Origin: CAZHDI01 sp964531285
GTDB taxonomy: Bacteria; Pseudomonadota; Alphaproteobacteria; JAJFIK01
Reading direction: 5' to 3'
Assembly: GCA_964531285.1 (NCBI GenBank)
Contig: CAZHDI010000021.1
Span: 1-43,410 of the forward strand
Length of the DNA stretch: 43,410 bases
Shown here: piece by piece, positions 15,368-23,610 of the stretch
Layout of the letters: every line of letters starts with the position of its first letter
How positions within the stretch are numbered: position 1 is the first letter of the stretch
The notes under the pieces: generated by a model
Seen by the model: the letters and a program-made list of their open reading frames with translations, nothing else
The model's database searches: none
What the model was told of the DNA's origin: nothing
Program-made: the position numbers and the translations under genes

Positions 15368-18235
15368 TTAGTAGGACAAGACCACGCGACCGAAGAAGGT
15401 CCGACCGAACACGTCATAAGTGGCCGGGTAGGTGTTCGACTGCTCAGCCGAGGCATCGCCGACGATCACATAATCCGTGTCGAACAGGTTCTGGACACCG
15501 ACGCTCAACAGAACGTTGTCGTTAACCGACCAGTAACCGGTCAGGTCGACCTGGTTGTAGGAGTCCAGCTCTTGGATGGAGAGACCTTCCGGTGCGTCGT
15601 CTTCCACCGAGGAGATGTACGTCCAACGCATCCGCGCGGCCCACGGACCCAATTCCCAGTCGATGCGGGTATTGGCCGTGAACTCCGGGGTCGGCTCGCC
15701 ACAAGTGGCACCGTAAAGGCCGGCACACTCGATGGCGGGATCGCCCGGCAGCGGGGTCAGCGACGACTCGTCCGTGAAGTTCATCAGCGAGTAAGCGCCG
15801 AGGGTCCCGAACCGACCAAGGTCATATGAATAGTCGACCGAAACATCGATACCCTTCGCATTGAGCTTCGCGATATTCTGCGAAGTCGATTCGAAGATAT
15901 CGACCGCACCGTTGCCGAAGCGGGTGATGAGGTTACAGAACGAATCGACGCCTTCGCGGAAGCACTTGTCGAAGATGGTCTGCGACGGCACCCCGGAGAT
16001 CACGTCCTCGATCTCGATGTCGTAGTAGTCGACCGTGAACAACAAGTTCTCGATGAAGGTCGGCTCCCAGACCAGACCGACGGTGAAGGTATCGGCCGTT
16101 TCTTCTTTCAGGTCCGGATTACCGCCAAACAGGCCTTCGATCTGCGAGTTGGCCTGCAACGGGGTGCCAACGGCCGCCGCCGGCACACCGTTCTCGATGC
16201 ACTGATCGACCAGCACGCCATCGTCGAAGCTGCCCAGACCGCTCGAGCACGGATCGGCGATGTTCGGGAAATTGTTGACCTGAGGCTGGAACAGTTCACC
16301 GATGTTCGGGGCCCGCACAGCCTGCTGGAACTGACCGCGGAAGCGCAGTCCTTCAATCACAGTCCAGCTTGCGCCCACGGCGTAGGACGAGACCGTGTCG
16401 ACGGTCGAGTAGTTCGACCAACGATACGCACCGTTCAAGGACAGCTCTTCGATGAGCGGAGCGCCTTCGATCAGCGGCACATTGGCTTCGCCGAAGACCT
16501 CGTAGACATCGTAGCTGCCCGAGATCGCCGGGGCCTGGTTGAAGCCGGCCACATCCGGACCGAGCACCGAGTCGGGCTGAGCATTCAGGCTGTTGTCCTG
16601 ATACTCGACGCCGAACGCCACGCCAACCGGGGTCGACGCGAACGGCGAGACGAGCTGTTCGACATCACCGGCGATGGAGCCGCCGATCACGATCAGTTCG
16701 GTCGTCCCCTTGATCGCACCGATCCGGGCGATCTCGTCGACGATGTCCGACGTCAAGCCGTCTTCCTCGAAGATGTTGGCCCGCCCTTCGCGCACCACCG
16801 CCTGATAGGCCGGAACATTGACGTTACCGGTCTGGAAGATGGTCGAGTTGGCCTGGCCGAACTGAGCGAACGCATCCCACGCCCAGCCACGGAAGTCGCC
16901 ACGGAACCCGCCCTGGAACTGGAAGCTGTCGTTCTGGACGTCCGACAGGCGCCCGCCGATTTCCTGCATCCGGCGGCCGACCAGGAGTTGAACGTCGTCA
17001 ACGCCGTTGCCATCGACATCACCCACGCCGGCACCCACGGTGCCCGCGACGCCGTCTTGCTGAAGAATGTCCAGCGCCTGCTGGTCACCGGCCAGGAACG
17101 GGTTGTCCAGGTTGATGGTCAGCGTCGTGAACACCGGAGTCGGCGCGAGAAGCTGTTCGGTCTGGCTCGACACCCAGATCGCCGAACCATAGGCCTCGAT
17201 ATTGTCGGTCACATCGTAGTTGAACGACCCATAGATCGAGTACCGTTCCTGCGGAATTTGCAGGTAGTTGGCCGGCGCGTAGTTATAGCGGTTGGTGTTC
17301 GGGCCCGCATTGATGAACGGGTCGATGCCCTGACCTTCCGGCGAGAAGATGAAACCGAAACTGTCGGTGCCGCAGAAGCCGCCGGCATCGGTCGTGCCCT
17401 CAACCGTACACGGCGGAGCACCGGTCACGCCGGCAGCCGTGTAGTCGGGAAACGCAAACGCAAAGCCCGACGGGATGTTGACCGAACCGGTTTCGAGGAG
17501 GCCCGCGTCGCCGCCGTCGACGAGCGTGACGAACGACTCTTCCCGATCCCCCTGGAGGACCGACTCCCGCGAGGTATAGGACGCCACAACCACGACGTTA
17601 CCGCGACCGTTGTCGAAATTGGTCCCGGCGGTCAGTGCCGTGTTGAAGATGGCGCCATCGCCTTCCTCGGTCTTCTGATAGGACGTGTCGAGCGACAGGC
17701 CTTCGAAATCATCCTTCAGGATGAAGTTCACCACGCCGGCGACGGCGTCCGACCCGTAAACCGCCGAGGCACCGCCGGTGACGATGTCGACCTGCTCGAT
17801 GAGCGAAGCCGGAATGGTGTTGAGGTCAACAACGCCCGGATTCTGGTTGGACGAGACGAAACGCTTGTTGTTCACCAGCACCAGGGTCCGGTTGGCGCCG
17901 AGACCGCGCAGGTTCACGGTCGCTTCACCGAGGCCCGGATTGTTCGAGGTCGAATCGAAGCCCGGGATCGCCTGGGGCAGTGTGTTGATGAAGGCTTCGA
18001 CATTCACCGCGTTGCCGAGCGAGAAGTCCGACGCATCGACTGTGGTCACCGGGCTCGGCGCGGTGACATTGGCGCGCTGAATACGCGTGCCGGTCACAAC
18101 GACTTTTTCTTCATCCGCCTCGGCCGCGTCGTCGGCGTCCTGAGCGAAGGACGGTGAGATAGCAAGGACCGACGCAGCAGCGCCGGCGAGCAGAAACGCA
18201 CGGAACGTGCGCAGGTTTTTGTCCTGTGCAGACAT
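15368..18235 (-). CDS. TonB-dependent outer membrane receptor
   Basis: Ligand-gated outer membrane beta-barrel that imports a large nutrient with energy from TonB-ExbBD. 955 residues. A signal peptide ends near SPSFAQD (about residue 32). A TonB-box-like EEKVVVTGTRI follows, then the plug domain with VNLRGLGANRTLVLVNNKR, IPASLIEQVDIVTGGASAVY and AVAGVVNFIL. The C-terminus is FFGRVVLSY, with the terminal aromatic expected for barrel assembly. Substrate unknown; in this group of large receptors oligosaccharides are common ligands, which is inference here. I start at the ATG at 18235, after GGGGGT, in preference to an in-frame TTG two codons earlier. A terminator-like hairpin lies 24 bases upstream. 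Confidence 0.96.
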   Translation of the reverse strand: MSAQDKNLRTFRAFLLAGAAASVLAISPSFAQDADDAAEADEEKVVVTGTRIQRANVTAPSPVTTVDASDFSLGNAVNVEAFINTLPQAIPGFDSTSNNPGLGEATVNLRGLGANRTLVLVNNKRFVSSNQNPGVVDLNTIPASLIEQVDIVTGGASAVYGSDAVAGVVNFILKDDFEGLSLDTSYQKTEEGDGAIFNTALTAGTNFDNGRGNVVVVASYTSRESVLQGDREESFVTLVDGGDAGLLETGSVNIPSGFAFAFPDYTAAGVTGAPPCTVEGTTDAGGFCGTDSFGFIFSPEGQGIDPFINAGPNTNRYNYAPANYLQIPQERYSIYGSFNYDVTDNIEAYGSAIWVSSQTEQLLAPTPVFTTLTINLDNPFLAGDQQALDILQQDGVAGTVGAGVGDVDGNGVDDVQLLVGRRMQEIGGRLSDVQNDSFQFQGGFRGDFRGWAWDAFAQFGQANSTIFQTGNVNVPAYQAVVREGRANIFEEDGLTSDIVDEIARIGAIKGTTELIVIGGSIAGDVEQLVSPFASTPVGVAFGVEYQDNSLNAQPDSVLGPDVAGFNQAPAISGSYDVYEVFGEANVPLIEGAPLIEELSLNGAYRWSNYSTVDTVSSYAVGASWTVIEGLRFRGQFQQAVRAPNIGELFQPQVNNFPNIADPCSSGLGSFDDGVLVDQCIENGVPAAAVGTPLQANSQIEGLFGGNPDLKEETADTFTVGLVWEPTFIENLLFTVDYYDIEIEDVISGVPSQTIFDKCFREGVDSFCNLITRFGNGAVDIFESTSQNIAKLNAKGIDVSVDYSYDLGRFGTLGAYSLMNFTDESSLTPLPGDPAIECAGLYGATCGEPTPEFTANTRIDWELGPWAARMRWTYISSVEDDAPEGLSIQELDSYNQVDLTGYWSVNDNVLLSVGVQNLFDTDYVIVGDASAEQSNTYPATYDVFGRTFFGRVVLSY

Positions 18236-18891
18236 GATCAACCCCCGTTGAACAATCCAAAAAACTCACTTGCCGATTTTCGGCTTGCAGTGAGCGGTTC
18301 TTGTGGCACGCGATTTGACGCGCCTTTTTTTCGTTACAGCTTTTCGTTGCAGCAGGGCATCGCTCCTTAACGATCCCCGTCACGCGATGGTGGTCGCAGT
18401 GCACCTCCTCGTTCTGCGTCCGGCGGAAACCCCGCCCGACGTTCCTTCCTTTATGGCTCCAACATCCTCTTTTCAGAGGCGTTTTAAACCTCGGAGCCGT
18501 CGACCTGTACTGGCCTCGTCCTGGCGTGCCTGCCCGACATCGACCGAACCAAGCCCACGGTCGATGGCCGTGGATTTGCGACGAACGGTGCCCTTATTAC
18601 GACCACTCGCGGTCCATCTCGACAGGAGGCCCCTGAGATAGGAATAGGCTGCGGTGCAATGCGCAAACGGTCAATTAGTTTCGCCGCGCAGGCCGGGCGG
18701 CAGGTCAACCGGCAAAAACATGTTGCAGAACCGACACATTAGGCGGGCAGCCTCTGGCGCGAAATTGTGCAAAAAATCAGTCAAATTATCACTTTAATGG
18801 TCACATTACCTGGGATTGTGCACGCCGAGCCGGCACAGGTCCTCAGGACGGCTGCCAAACCCGCGGGGACGATGGCCCAGCGTTGTCCGCC
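18236..18891. other. Gene-free leader/regulatory region of the TonB receptor
   Basis: About 650 bases with no convincing gene. It holds the hairpin described at 18259-18294, a short tandem motif TTTTCGTTACAGC/TTTTCGTTGCAGC near 18327-18352, and an AT-rich patch around 18760-18830 in which ATTGTGCA occurs twice. I looked for a cobalamin-riboswitch-type conserved box and did not recognise one. Confidence 0.5.
18259..18294 (-). promoter_or_regulatory. Terminator-like hairpin in the receptor gene leader
   Basis: On the minus strand CTCACT...AGTGAG and GCCGA/TCGGC arms form an interrupted 11-pair stem with an AAA loop, directly followed by T6 (A run at 18259-18264 on the plus strand). It ends 24 bases before the receptor ATG, so it could attenuate transcription of the receptor gene or end a short leader RNA. 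Confidence 0.6.
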
Positions 18892-19182
18892 TCAAGGATT
18901 CAGAGTCGCACGGTCCGCCGGCCCGTGCTCGCCCCAGGCGGCGACCTTTGCGGCCAGGGTGTTGCGCAGCACCGCATCGTCGGAGACATGATCGTCGGCT
19001 TGGGTGCGCTCGCGCAGGCGTTCCAACGCGGCCAAAGCGACCTGATATTCCGCCTCGCTCTCCAGATCCCGGACCGCGGCCGTGATGCGCAGGTGCTTGA
19101 GCACCATCTGCACATGGGACGGGCAGATCCCGCTCTCGTTCAAGAGCCGAAATGTCGATTTGAAATCGGTGCTGTCCAGCAC
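18892..19182 (-). CDS. Small conserved-looking protein of unknown function
   Basis: 96 residues from a GTG at 19182, with GGAAGGAG about ten bases further upstream than ideal. The sequence is mostly helical and amphipathic (FKSTFRLLNESGICPSHVQM, EAEYQVALAALERLRERT), with no signal peptide or membrane segment, and does not resemble a shadow frame. I do not recognise the family. It is isolated: the next minus-strand gene starts 650 bases downstream, and an RTX gene diverges from it on the other side. Confidence 0.5.
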   Translation of the reverse strand: MLDSTDFKSTFRLLNESGICPSHVQMVLKHLRITAAVRDLESEAEYQVALAALERLRERTQADDHVSDDAVLRNTLAAKVAAWGEHGPADRATLNP

Positions 19183-19435
19183 GGCTGCCCCGCTCCTTCC
19201 CCCACGTCACCGCGCGCAGCATAGCCAAAGGCCGCCCCGGCCTCAGCGACTCATCGGGGGGCGTCCGTTCGGAGTAGCCCCCGGCCGGCACGCCCCCAAG
19301 GCGGGCATGGACGGATCGCCCGCGACGGGATCGGGACCCGCCGGCGTTTGTTCGGGTACCGGCGCGGCGATGCCCCCCAACGCGCGCGCCCCGGCCGCCG
19401 GTGTGTCCAAGCGTAATGGAAGGAAGGGCCTCATC

Positions 19436-20473
19436 ATGGCTACCATCGACATTCTCGATCCGGTTCGGATGATCGCCGCGGTGCTCGGCGACCTCGACGA
19501 CAACACTCTGTATGAGGAGATTTTCACGGCGACCGACACCACGCTCAGCTTCGGCGTCGATGACGACGGGGATGACGCCTTCGTCTTCACCCTGACAGGG
19601 ACCGGTTTCACCTTTGACGGCACGCCGGGTGAGGACGATTTCATGCTGACCGGCGGCACGGTCAGCGACATCACCTATGCCCGCGACGGCGGGGATCCGA
19701 CCGCCGCCGGTACCGGATTCGATGTTGCCCTGACCGATCTCAACGATGCGGTGACCGGCAATGAACTCGACGCCTTTTTGTCGGTGATCCTGGCCGGCGA
19801 CGATGTCATCACCGGCTCCGACGAGCGCGATGCTCTGGCGGGCGGCGATGGCAACGACGTGCTCGATGGCGCGGGCGGACGGGACCGTCTGGCCGGCGGC
19901 GAGGGTGACGATATTTATATCGTCACGCGTGGCGATAAGATCTTCGAGGAAGCCGGAGCCGGGACCGACACGGTCGAGGCGTCGGGCAGCTACCGCCTGC
20001 GGGCCAATCTGGAAAATCTGGACCTGGTCGGCAGCGGACCCGCCAAGGGCAACGGCAACCGGCTGGACAATATCATCACCGGCAATGACGCGGCCAATAA
20101 GCTCGCCGGCCGGGACGGCGACGATACGCTCGATGGCGCGGGCGGGCGCGACAAGCTCAAAGGCGGCCTGGGCGACGACATTCTGATCGGCGGCGACGGC
20201 ACGGATGTCCTGCGCGGCGGCGACGGCGAGGATGTGTTCGTGTTCCAGGATCTGGGCGCGAGCGATATCGACCGGATCCGCGATTTCGAAATCGGCGAGG
20301 ATCTCATCGATCTCAGCGCGGTCGCCGGCATCGCGGATTTCGACGATGTGCTGGCCCAGGCCGATCAGGTGGGCAAACACATCGTTCTGTCGACGGACAA
20401 TGACAGCGATCTGATCATCCGCAAAACCGACCTGGCCGACCTCGACGCCGCGAGCTTTATTTTCGCGGTGTGA
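19436..20473 (+). CDS. RTX-type calcium-binding protein, probably type I secreted
   Basis: 345 residues, acidic. An N-terminal region of about 125 residues of unknown function leads into two groups of glycine/aspartate nonapeptides. The first is near 135-160 (GGDGNDVLDGAGGRDRLAGG); the second near 225-270 has five units (GRDGDDTLD, GAGGRDKLK, GGLGDDILI, GGDGTDVLR, GGDGEDVFV). These bind calcium and fold outside the cell. The C-terminal FVFQDLG and IRDFEIGEDLIDLSAVAG pattern is typical of type I secretion substrates, which lack a cleaved signal. The ATG at 19436 follows GGAAGGAAGGG. No type I transporter is in the window. No catalytic domain recognised. Confidence 0.9.
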   Translation: MATIDILDPVRMIAAVLGDLDDNTLYEEIFTATDTTLSFGVDDDGDDAFVFTLTGTGFTFDGTPGEDDFMLTGGTVSDITYARDGGDPTAAGTGFDVALTDLNDAVTGNELDAFLSVILAGDDVITGSDERDALAGGDGNDVLDGAGGRDRLAGGEGDDIYIVTRGDKIFEEAGAGTDTVEASGSYRLRANLENLDLVGSGPAKGNGNRLDNIITGNDAANKLAGRDGDDTLDGAGGRDKLKGGLGDDILIGGDGTDVLRGGDGEDVFVFQDLGASDIDRIRDFEIGEDLIDLSAVAGIADFDDVLAQADQVGKHIVLSTDNDSDLIIRKTDLADLDAASFIFAV

Positions 20474-20488
20474 GTCTCAAGGAGTGAG

Positions 20489-20527
20489 CCGGGCCCTTGC
20501 CGTGACCGGTAACGGCCCGGTTTCTTT
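20489..20527 (+). terminator. Terminator behind the RTX gene
   Basis: CCGGGCC (20489-20495) pairs with GGCCCGG (20514-20520), and inside TTGCC pairs with GGTAA through one G-T pair; TTTCTTT follows. It lies 15 bases after the RTX stop, separating it from the acyltransferase gene. Confidence 0.75.
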
Positions 20528-20597
20528 CCCGGGCGCCGCCCGATACTCTGCGCCGTGGACATCGGCTGTGGGGCCGGACGGGGTGTTGGGGGACCGG

Positions 20598-21425
20598 ATG
20601 GTTGGGCTGTGGCAACGGCTGGGGCAATGGATACCAGGCTGGCCCGGCGCCCCGTGGACACGGCCCGCCCCAAGCGCCGGGCGTCCGCCGCTCAACGCCG
20701 AAACCGCGACCGGCGCCTATCAGATCCGCGTTCTGGGCCGGGCCGATCTCCCGGCATTCTTGGACCTTCAGGCCCGCGCGATCGCCCATCTGAAGCCGCA
20801 TGAGCATGGCTTTCTGGTGCCCAAGCCCGCCGAAGACCTGCCCGCTTATTGCGGCCCGCGCGGCTATATCTGCGGTGTGTTCTTCGGCGGGGACCTGATT
20901 GCCCAGTCGATCCTGGCCCTGCCCGGCAACCGGGGCCAGGAAACCGAACTGAGCCAGTCCGGCCTTGACATCCCGGCGAACCGAGCCGCTATCTCCAAAG
21001 CGATGATCGTGGATTGCCGGTTCCAGGGCTTGTCGATCCAGCAAACCATGATCACCTGGCATCTGGTGATGGCCCGTCACGCGGGGCGCACCCAGGCCTT
21101 GAGCGAGGTCGCGGTGCGCAACACCGCGAGCCTCAAAAGCTTTCTGAGTTGCGATTTCCGGATTGTCGGCCTGGGGTCCGATCCGGCCGACGGCACGCCG
21201 CTTTATTACGTCCAGCGGCCGCTGCGCCGGCCCCGCTTCATCGACCGGCTTCAGGCCCGGACGGTGCGCCGCGCCCTCGATCATCCGGACCTGTTCTGGT
21301 GGTCGCTCATGGAGCAGGAAGCCTTGCTCCGCCGGGGCTATGTCGGCGTCGCCGTCACCCGGGATCAGAAGATCGTTTTCCGCAAGGTGGCCAATGCCCA
21401 CGAGGTCACCCCGCGCAGGGCCTGA
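20598..21425 (+). CDS. GNAT-like N-acyltransferase family protein
   Basis: 275 residues. The central part (YQIRVLGRADLPAFLDLQAR through SEVAVRNTASLKSFLSCDFR) has the order of elements of a GNAT fold, including the late motif in which NTASLKSFLSCDF resembles the usual N..S..l.e..GF element. The acyl donor and acceptor are unknown. The C-terminal region (ALLRRGYVGVAVTRDQ) is less typical. I chose the ATG at 20598, preceded by GGGGGA; an in-frame GTG at 20484 lies on top of its own ribosome site and adds residues overlapping the RTX terminator. 29 bases separate it from the following hydrolase gene, so the two are probably one operon. Confidence 0.65.
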   Translation: MVGLWQRLGQWIPGWPGAPWTRPAPSAGRPPLNAETATGAYQIRVLGRADLPAFLDLQARAIAHLKPHEHGFLVPKPAEDLPAYCGPRGYICGVFFGGDLIAQSILALPGNRGQETELSQSGLDIPANRAAISKAMIVDCRFQGLSIQQTMITWHLVMARHAGRTQALSEVAVRNTASLKSFLSCDFRIVGLGSDPADGTPLYYVQRPLRRPRFIDRLQARTVRRALDHPDLFWWSLMEQEALLRRGYVGVAVTRDQKIVFRKVANAHEVTPRRA

Positions 21426-21454
21426 GGCCCAATCTCAAAAGGAGCACCCATCCC

Positions 21455-22447
21455 GTGTCCGGACCGCTGATGCCCCGCCGGTCGGGGACCCTGATCGATG
21501 CGTTCACCTATGCCGCGCCCGAGCCGGACGCGGGTCCGCATGTGCTTGTGCTGGGCGCGATTCACGGCAACGAGCCGTGCGGGACGATCGCCCAGCGCAC
21601 CGTGATGGCCGATCTGGATGCCGGGCGGCTCGCCCTGGCGCGCGGGCGGGTGACCTTCATTCCGGTGTGCAATCCGGAGGCCGCCGCGCAAGCCAAACGG
21701 TTCGTCGAGGCCGATCTCAACCGGATCTTCAAACCCGCTTCGACCGCGCTCAGCTACGAGCAGCGCCTCGCGAACGAGATCGCCGACAGTATTGAACGCG
21801 CCGATATCATGCTCGATATCCATTCCGCGCACACGCCGACAACGCCCTTCGTGTTCGTCGATCATGCCGATCAGGTGCCGCTCGCCCATCTTTTGTCCCT
21901 GCCCTATGCCGTGACCGGCTGGCCGGATCTTTACGCGGGACAGACCGATCTGGGCGAGGACACCACGGTCGATCTGGCCCGGGCGCGGGGCGTGGAGGCC
22001 GTCCTGATCGAATGCGGCGCCCATGATGCGCCGGATGCGCCCAAAGTGGCCCGGACGGCGATCCTCGATCTGTTGACCGGTCTCGGCGTTCTGGCCGGAA
22101 AGGCGCGGCCCTCGGGCCCTGACCGGTGGCTGCATCTGAGCACCATCGTGCGCCGCCCCGACGGGGCCCGCCTGGCCGCGGACTGGGCCAATTTCCAGCC
22201 CGTGACCCGCACCATGACCATGGCCCACGGGCCGGACGGCACGGCGATTCCCTTCCCCGCCGACGGGGTCTGCGTGCTGCCCTTCGCAGATGCAGCACCG
22301 GGCAAGGAGTGGCTTTATGTTGCGCAGCAAACGGCCGCGCCCTTCGGCCGGACGGACCTCGCCGCGATGACGCCCAACGAGGCCAAACGGGCCCTGCTCA
22401 CCCGCGCGCCGCTGCGTCCGGCGGCTCGATCCCGGGCGGTATCGTGA
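21455..22447 (+). CDS. Succinylglutamate desuccinylase/aspartoacylase family zinc hydrolase
   Basis: 330 residues. The M14-like metallo-hydrolase core shows LGAIHGNEPCG (zinc ligands His and Glu), FVEADLNRIF (substrate-binding Asn-Arg) and MLDIHSAHT (third zinc ligand His); ECGAHD is in the later part. Such enzymes remove acyl groups from amino acids or similar small amides; the substrate is not evident. The GTG at 21455 lies ten bases after AAGGAG; an ATG at 21470 is possible. Being coupled to a GNAT-like acyltransferase suggests opposite steps on the same kind of acylated compound (inference). The last 50 bases overlap the convergent SDR gene. Confidence 0.85.
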   Translation: MSGPLMPRRSGTLIDAFTYAAPEPDAGPHVLVLGAIHGNEPCGTIAQRTVMADLDAGRLALARGRVTFIPVCNPEAAAQAKRFVEADLNRIFKPASTALSYEQRLANEIADSIERADIMLDIHSAHTPTTPFVFVDHADQVPLAHLLSLPYAVTGWPDLYAGQTDLGEDTTVDLARARGVEAVLIECGAHDAPDAPKVARTAILDLLTGLGVLAGKARPSGPDRWLHLSTIVRRPDGARLAADWANFQPVTRTMTMAHGPDGTAIPFPADGVCVLPFADAAPGKEWLYVAQQTAAPFGRTDLAAMTPNEAKRALLTRAPLRPAARSRAVS

Positions 22448-23477
22448 TATCGATCAGCCCGCCGTAAAGGGCCAGATCGGCATGGCGCTCCGGGTGGCGC
22501 ATAAGGTCCGTATACCAATCGAGCGTGATGGTCCGCAGCGTGCGGGTGACCAGGCCCGCCGCCAGGGCCTCGGCGATCTCGCGCACCCCCTCTTCCGCGC
22601 CGAAACGCGCATACCAGCCCAGCGCTTCGATGCGCTCGAAGGCGACCCGATAGGACCGGTGATCCGGATCGCCGTACCACGCGATTTCCACCGGCCCCGG
22701 AACGGTATCGGCGACCAGCCGGCCCAGATCGCCGATCCGGTAGGTGGCCCCCGCCGAGCCCACATTGAAAATCCGCCCGTTCACCGCCGCCGCCGGGGCA
22801 TCGAGCATGAAAAGGTGCGCCGATGCGGCGTCGCGGACATGGAGCATGGGCCGCCACTGGGTCCCGTCGCGCATCACGGGCAGGCGCCGGTCGACCACCG
22901 CGCCATGGGTCATCCCATTGATCGCCAGATCGAAACGCATCCGCGGCGATAGGCCGAACACCGTGGCCTGACGCAAGACAATGACCGTGAAGCTCTCGTC
23001 GGCGAGCGCCAGCGCATCGCCCTCCGCGCACTCATTGGCCCGGGCATAGGTGGTCAAGGGATGGGTCGGCGCGGTCTCGTCCGCCGGACCGGCACCGTCC
23101 AGGCGGCCATAGATCGCGCAGGAGGACGGCAGGATATAGCGACCGACACCCGCCTGTTTCGCCAACGCCGCCGCCCGCGCCCGTGCACGATGGTTGATGG
23201 CCCAGGTGGCGTCCTGAAAACGCTCCCCACTCGGATCATTCGAAATGGCCGCCAGATCGATCACCGCGTCGACATCGCGGAAATGGGCTGGCGTAAGGCA
23301 ACGCGTGTCGTCCCGCACGACCGTGAGACGGCCGTCTGCGGCATCCGGAGCGGGCAACAGGTCCGATCCGAAAAAGAACCGGTCGAGTGCCACGACCCGG
23401 TGCCCATGGGCCAGCAGCAGCGGCACCAGCACCGTGCCGATATACCCGCCCGCGCCCGTCACCAGAACCGTTTGCAT
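22398..23477 (-). CDS. NAD-dependent epimerase/dehydratase (extended SDR), atypical active site
   Basis: 359 residues. The N-terminal Rossmann motif VTGAGGYIG binds NAD(P); DLAAISNDPSGE and the serine-containing PSSCAIYG are in place. The active-site Tyr144 is present in TTYARANECAE, but the catalytic lysine of YxxxK is Asn148. Family role: epimerisation, dehydration or decarboxylation of nucleotide sugars, consistent with the polysaccharide locus that starts here. The missing lysine may mean altered chemistry or a non-catalytic role. The ATG at 23477 follows GGGAGA. Its 3' end overlaps the convergent hydrolase gene by 50 bases. Confidence 0.87.
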   Translation of the reverse strand: MQTVLVTGAGGYIGTVLVPLLLAHGHRVVALDRFFFGSDLLPAPDAADGRLTVVRDDTRCLTPAHFRDVDAVIDLAAISNDPSGERFQDATWAINHRARARAAALAKQAGVGRYILPSSCAIYGRLDGAGPADETAPTHPLTTYARANECAEGDALALADESFTVIVLRQATVFGLSPRMRFDLAINGMTHGAVVDRRLPVMRDGTQWRPMLHVRDAASAHLFMLDAPAAAVNGRIFNVGSAGATYRIGDLGRLVADTVPGPVEIAWYGDPDHRSYRVAFERIEALGWYARFGAEEGVREIAEALAAGLVTRTLRTITLDWYTDLMRHPERHADLALYGGLIDITIPPGIEPPDAAARG

Positions 23478-23610
23478 CGCGTCGTCTCCCTTGCGCGAAG
23501 CCCGCGCCACTCAATCAACCGGGGGCCCGGTTGACGATACAGAATCGCATAGTCTGCGCGCCAAGGGGTCCAATCAGACCGCCATGGCGGTTTGCAACGA
23601 GGTGATGCTC

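Noticed and set aside
18236..18800. Cobalamin riboswitch before the TonB receptor
   Set aside because: I looked for the conserved box and multi-stem layout and did not recognise them; only one hairpin is evident.
18806..20380. 524-codon minus-strand frame opposite the RTX gene
   Set aside because: Composition mirrors the Gly/Asp repeats on the other strand; the plus-strand RTX protein has clear motifs and a ribosome site.
20484..20597. Upstream GTG start for the GNAT-like protein
   Set aside because: The ribosome site would overlap the start codon and the added residues cover the RTX terminator; the ATG at 20598 has a proper site.
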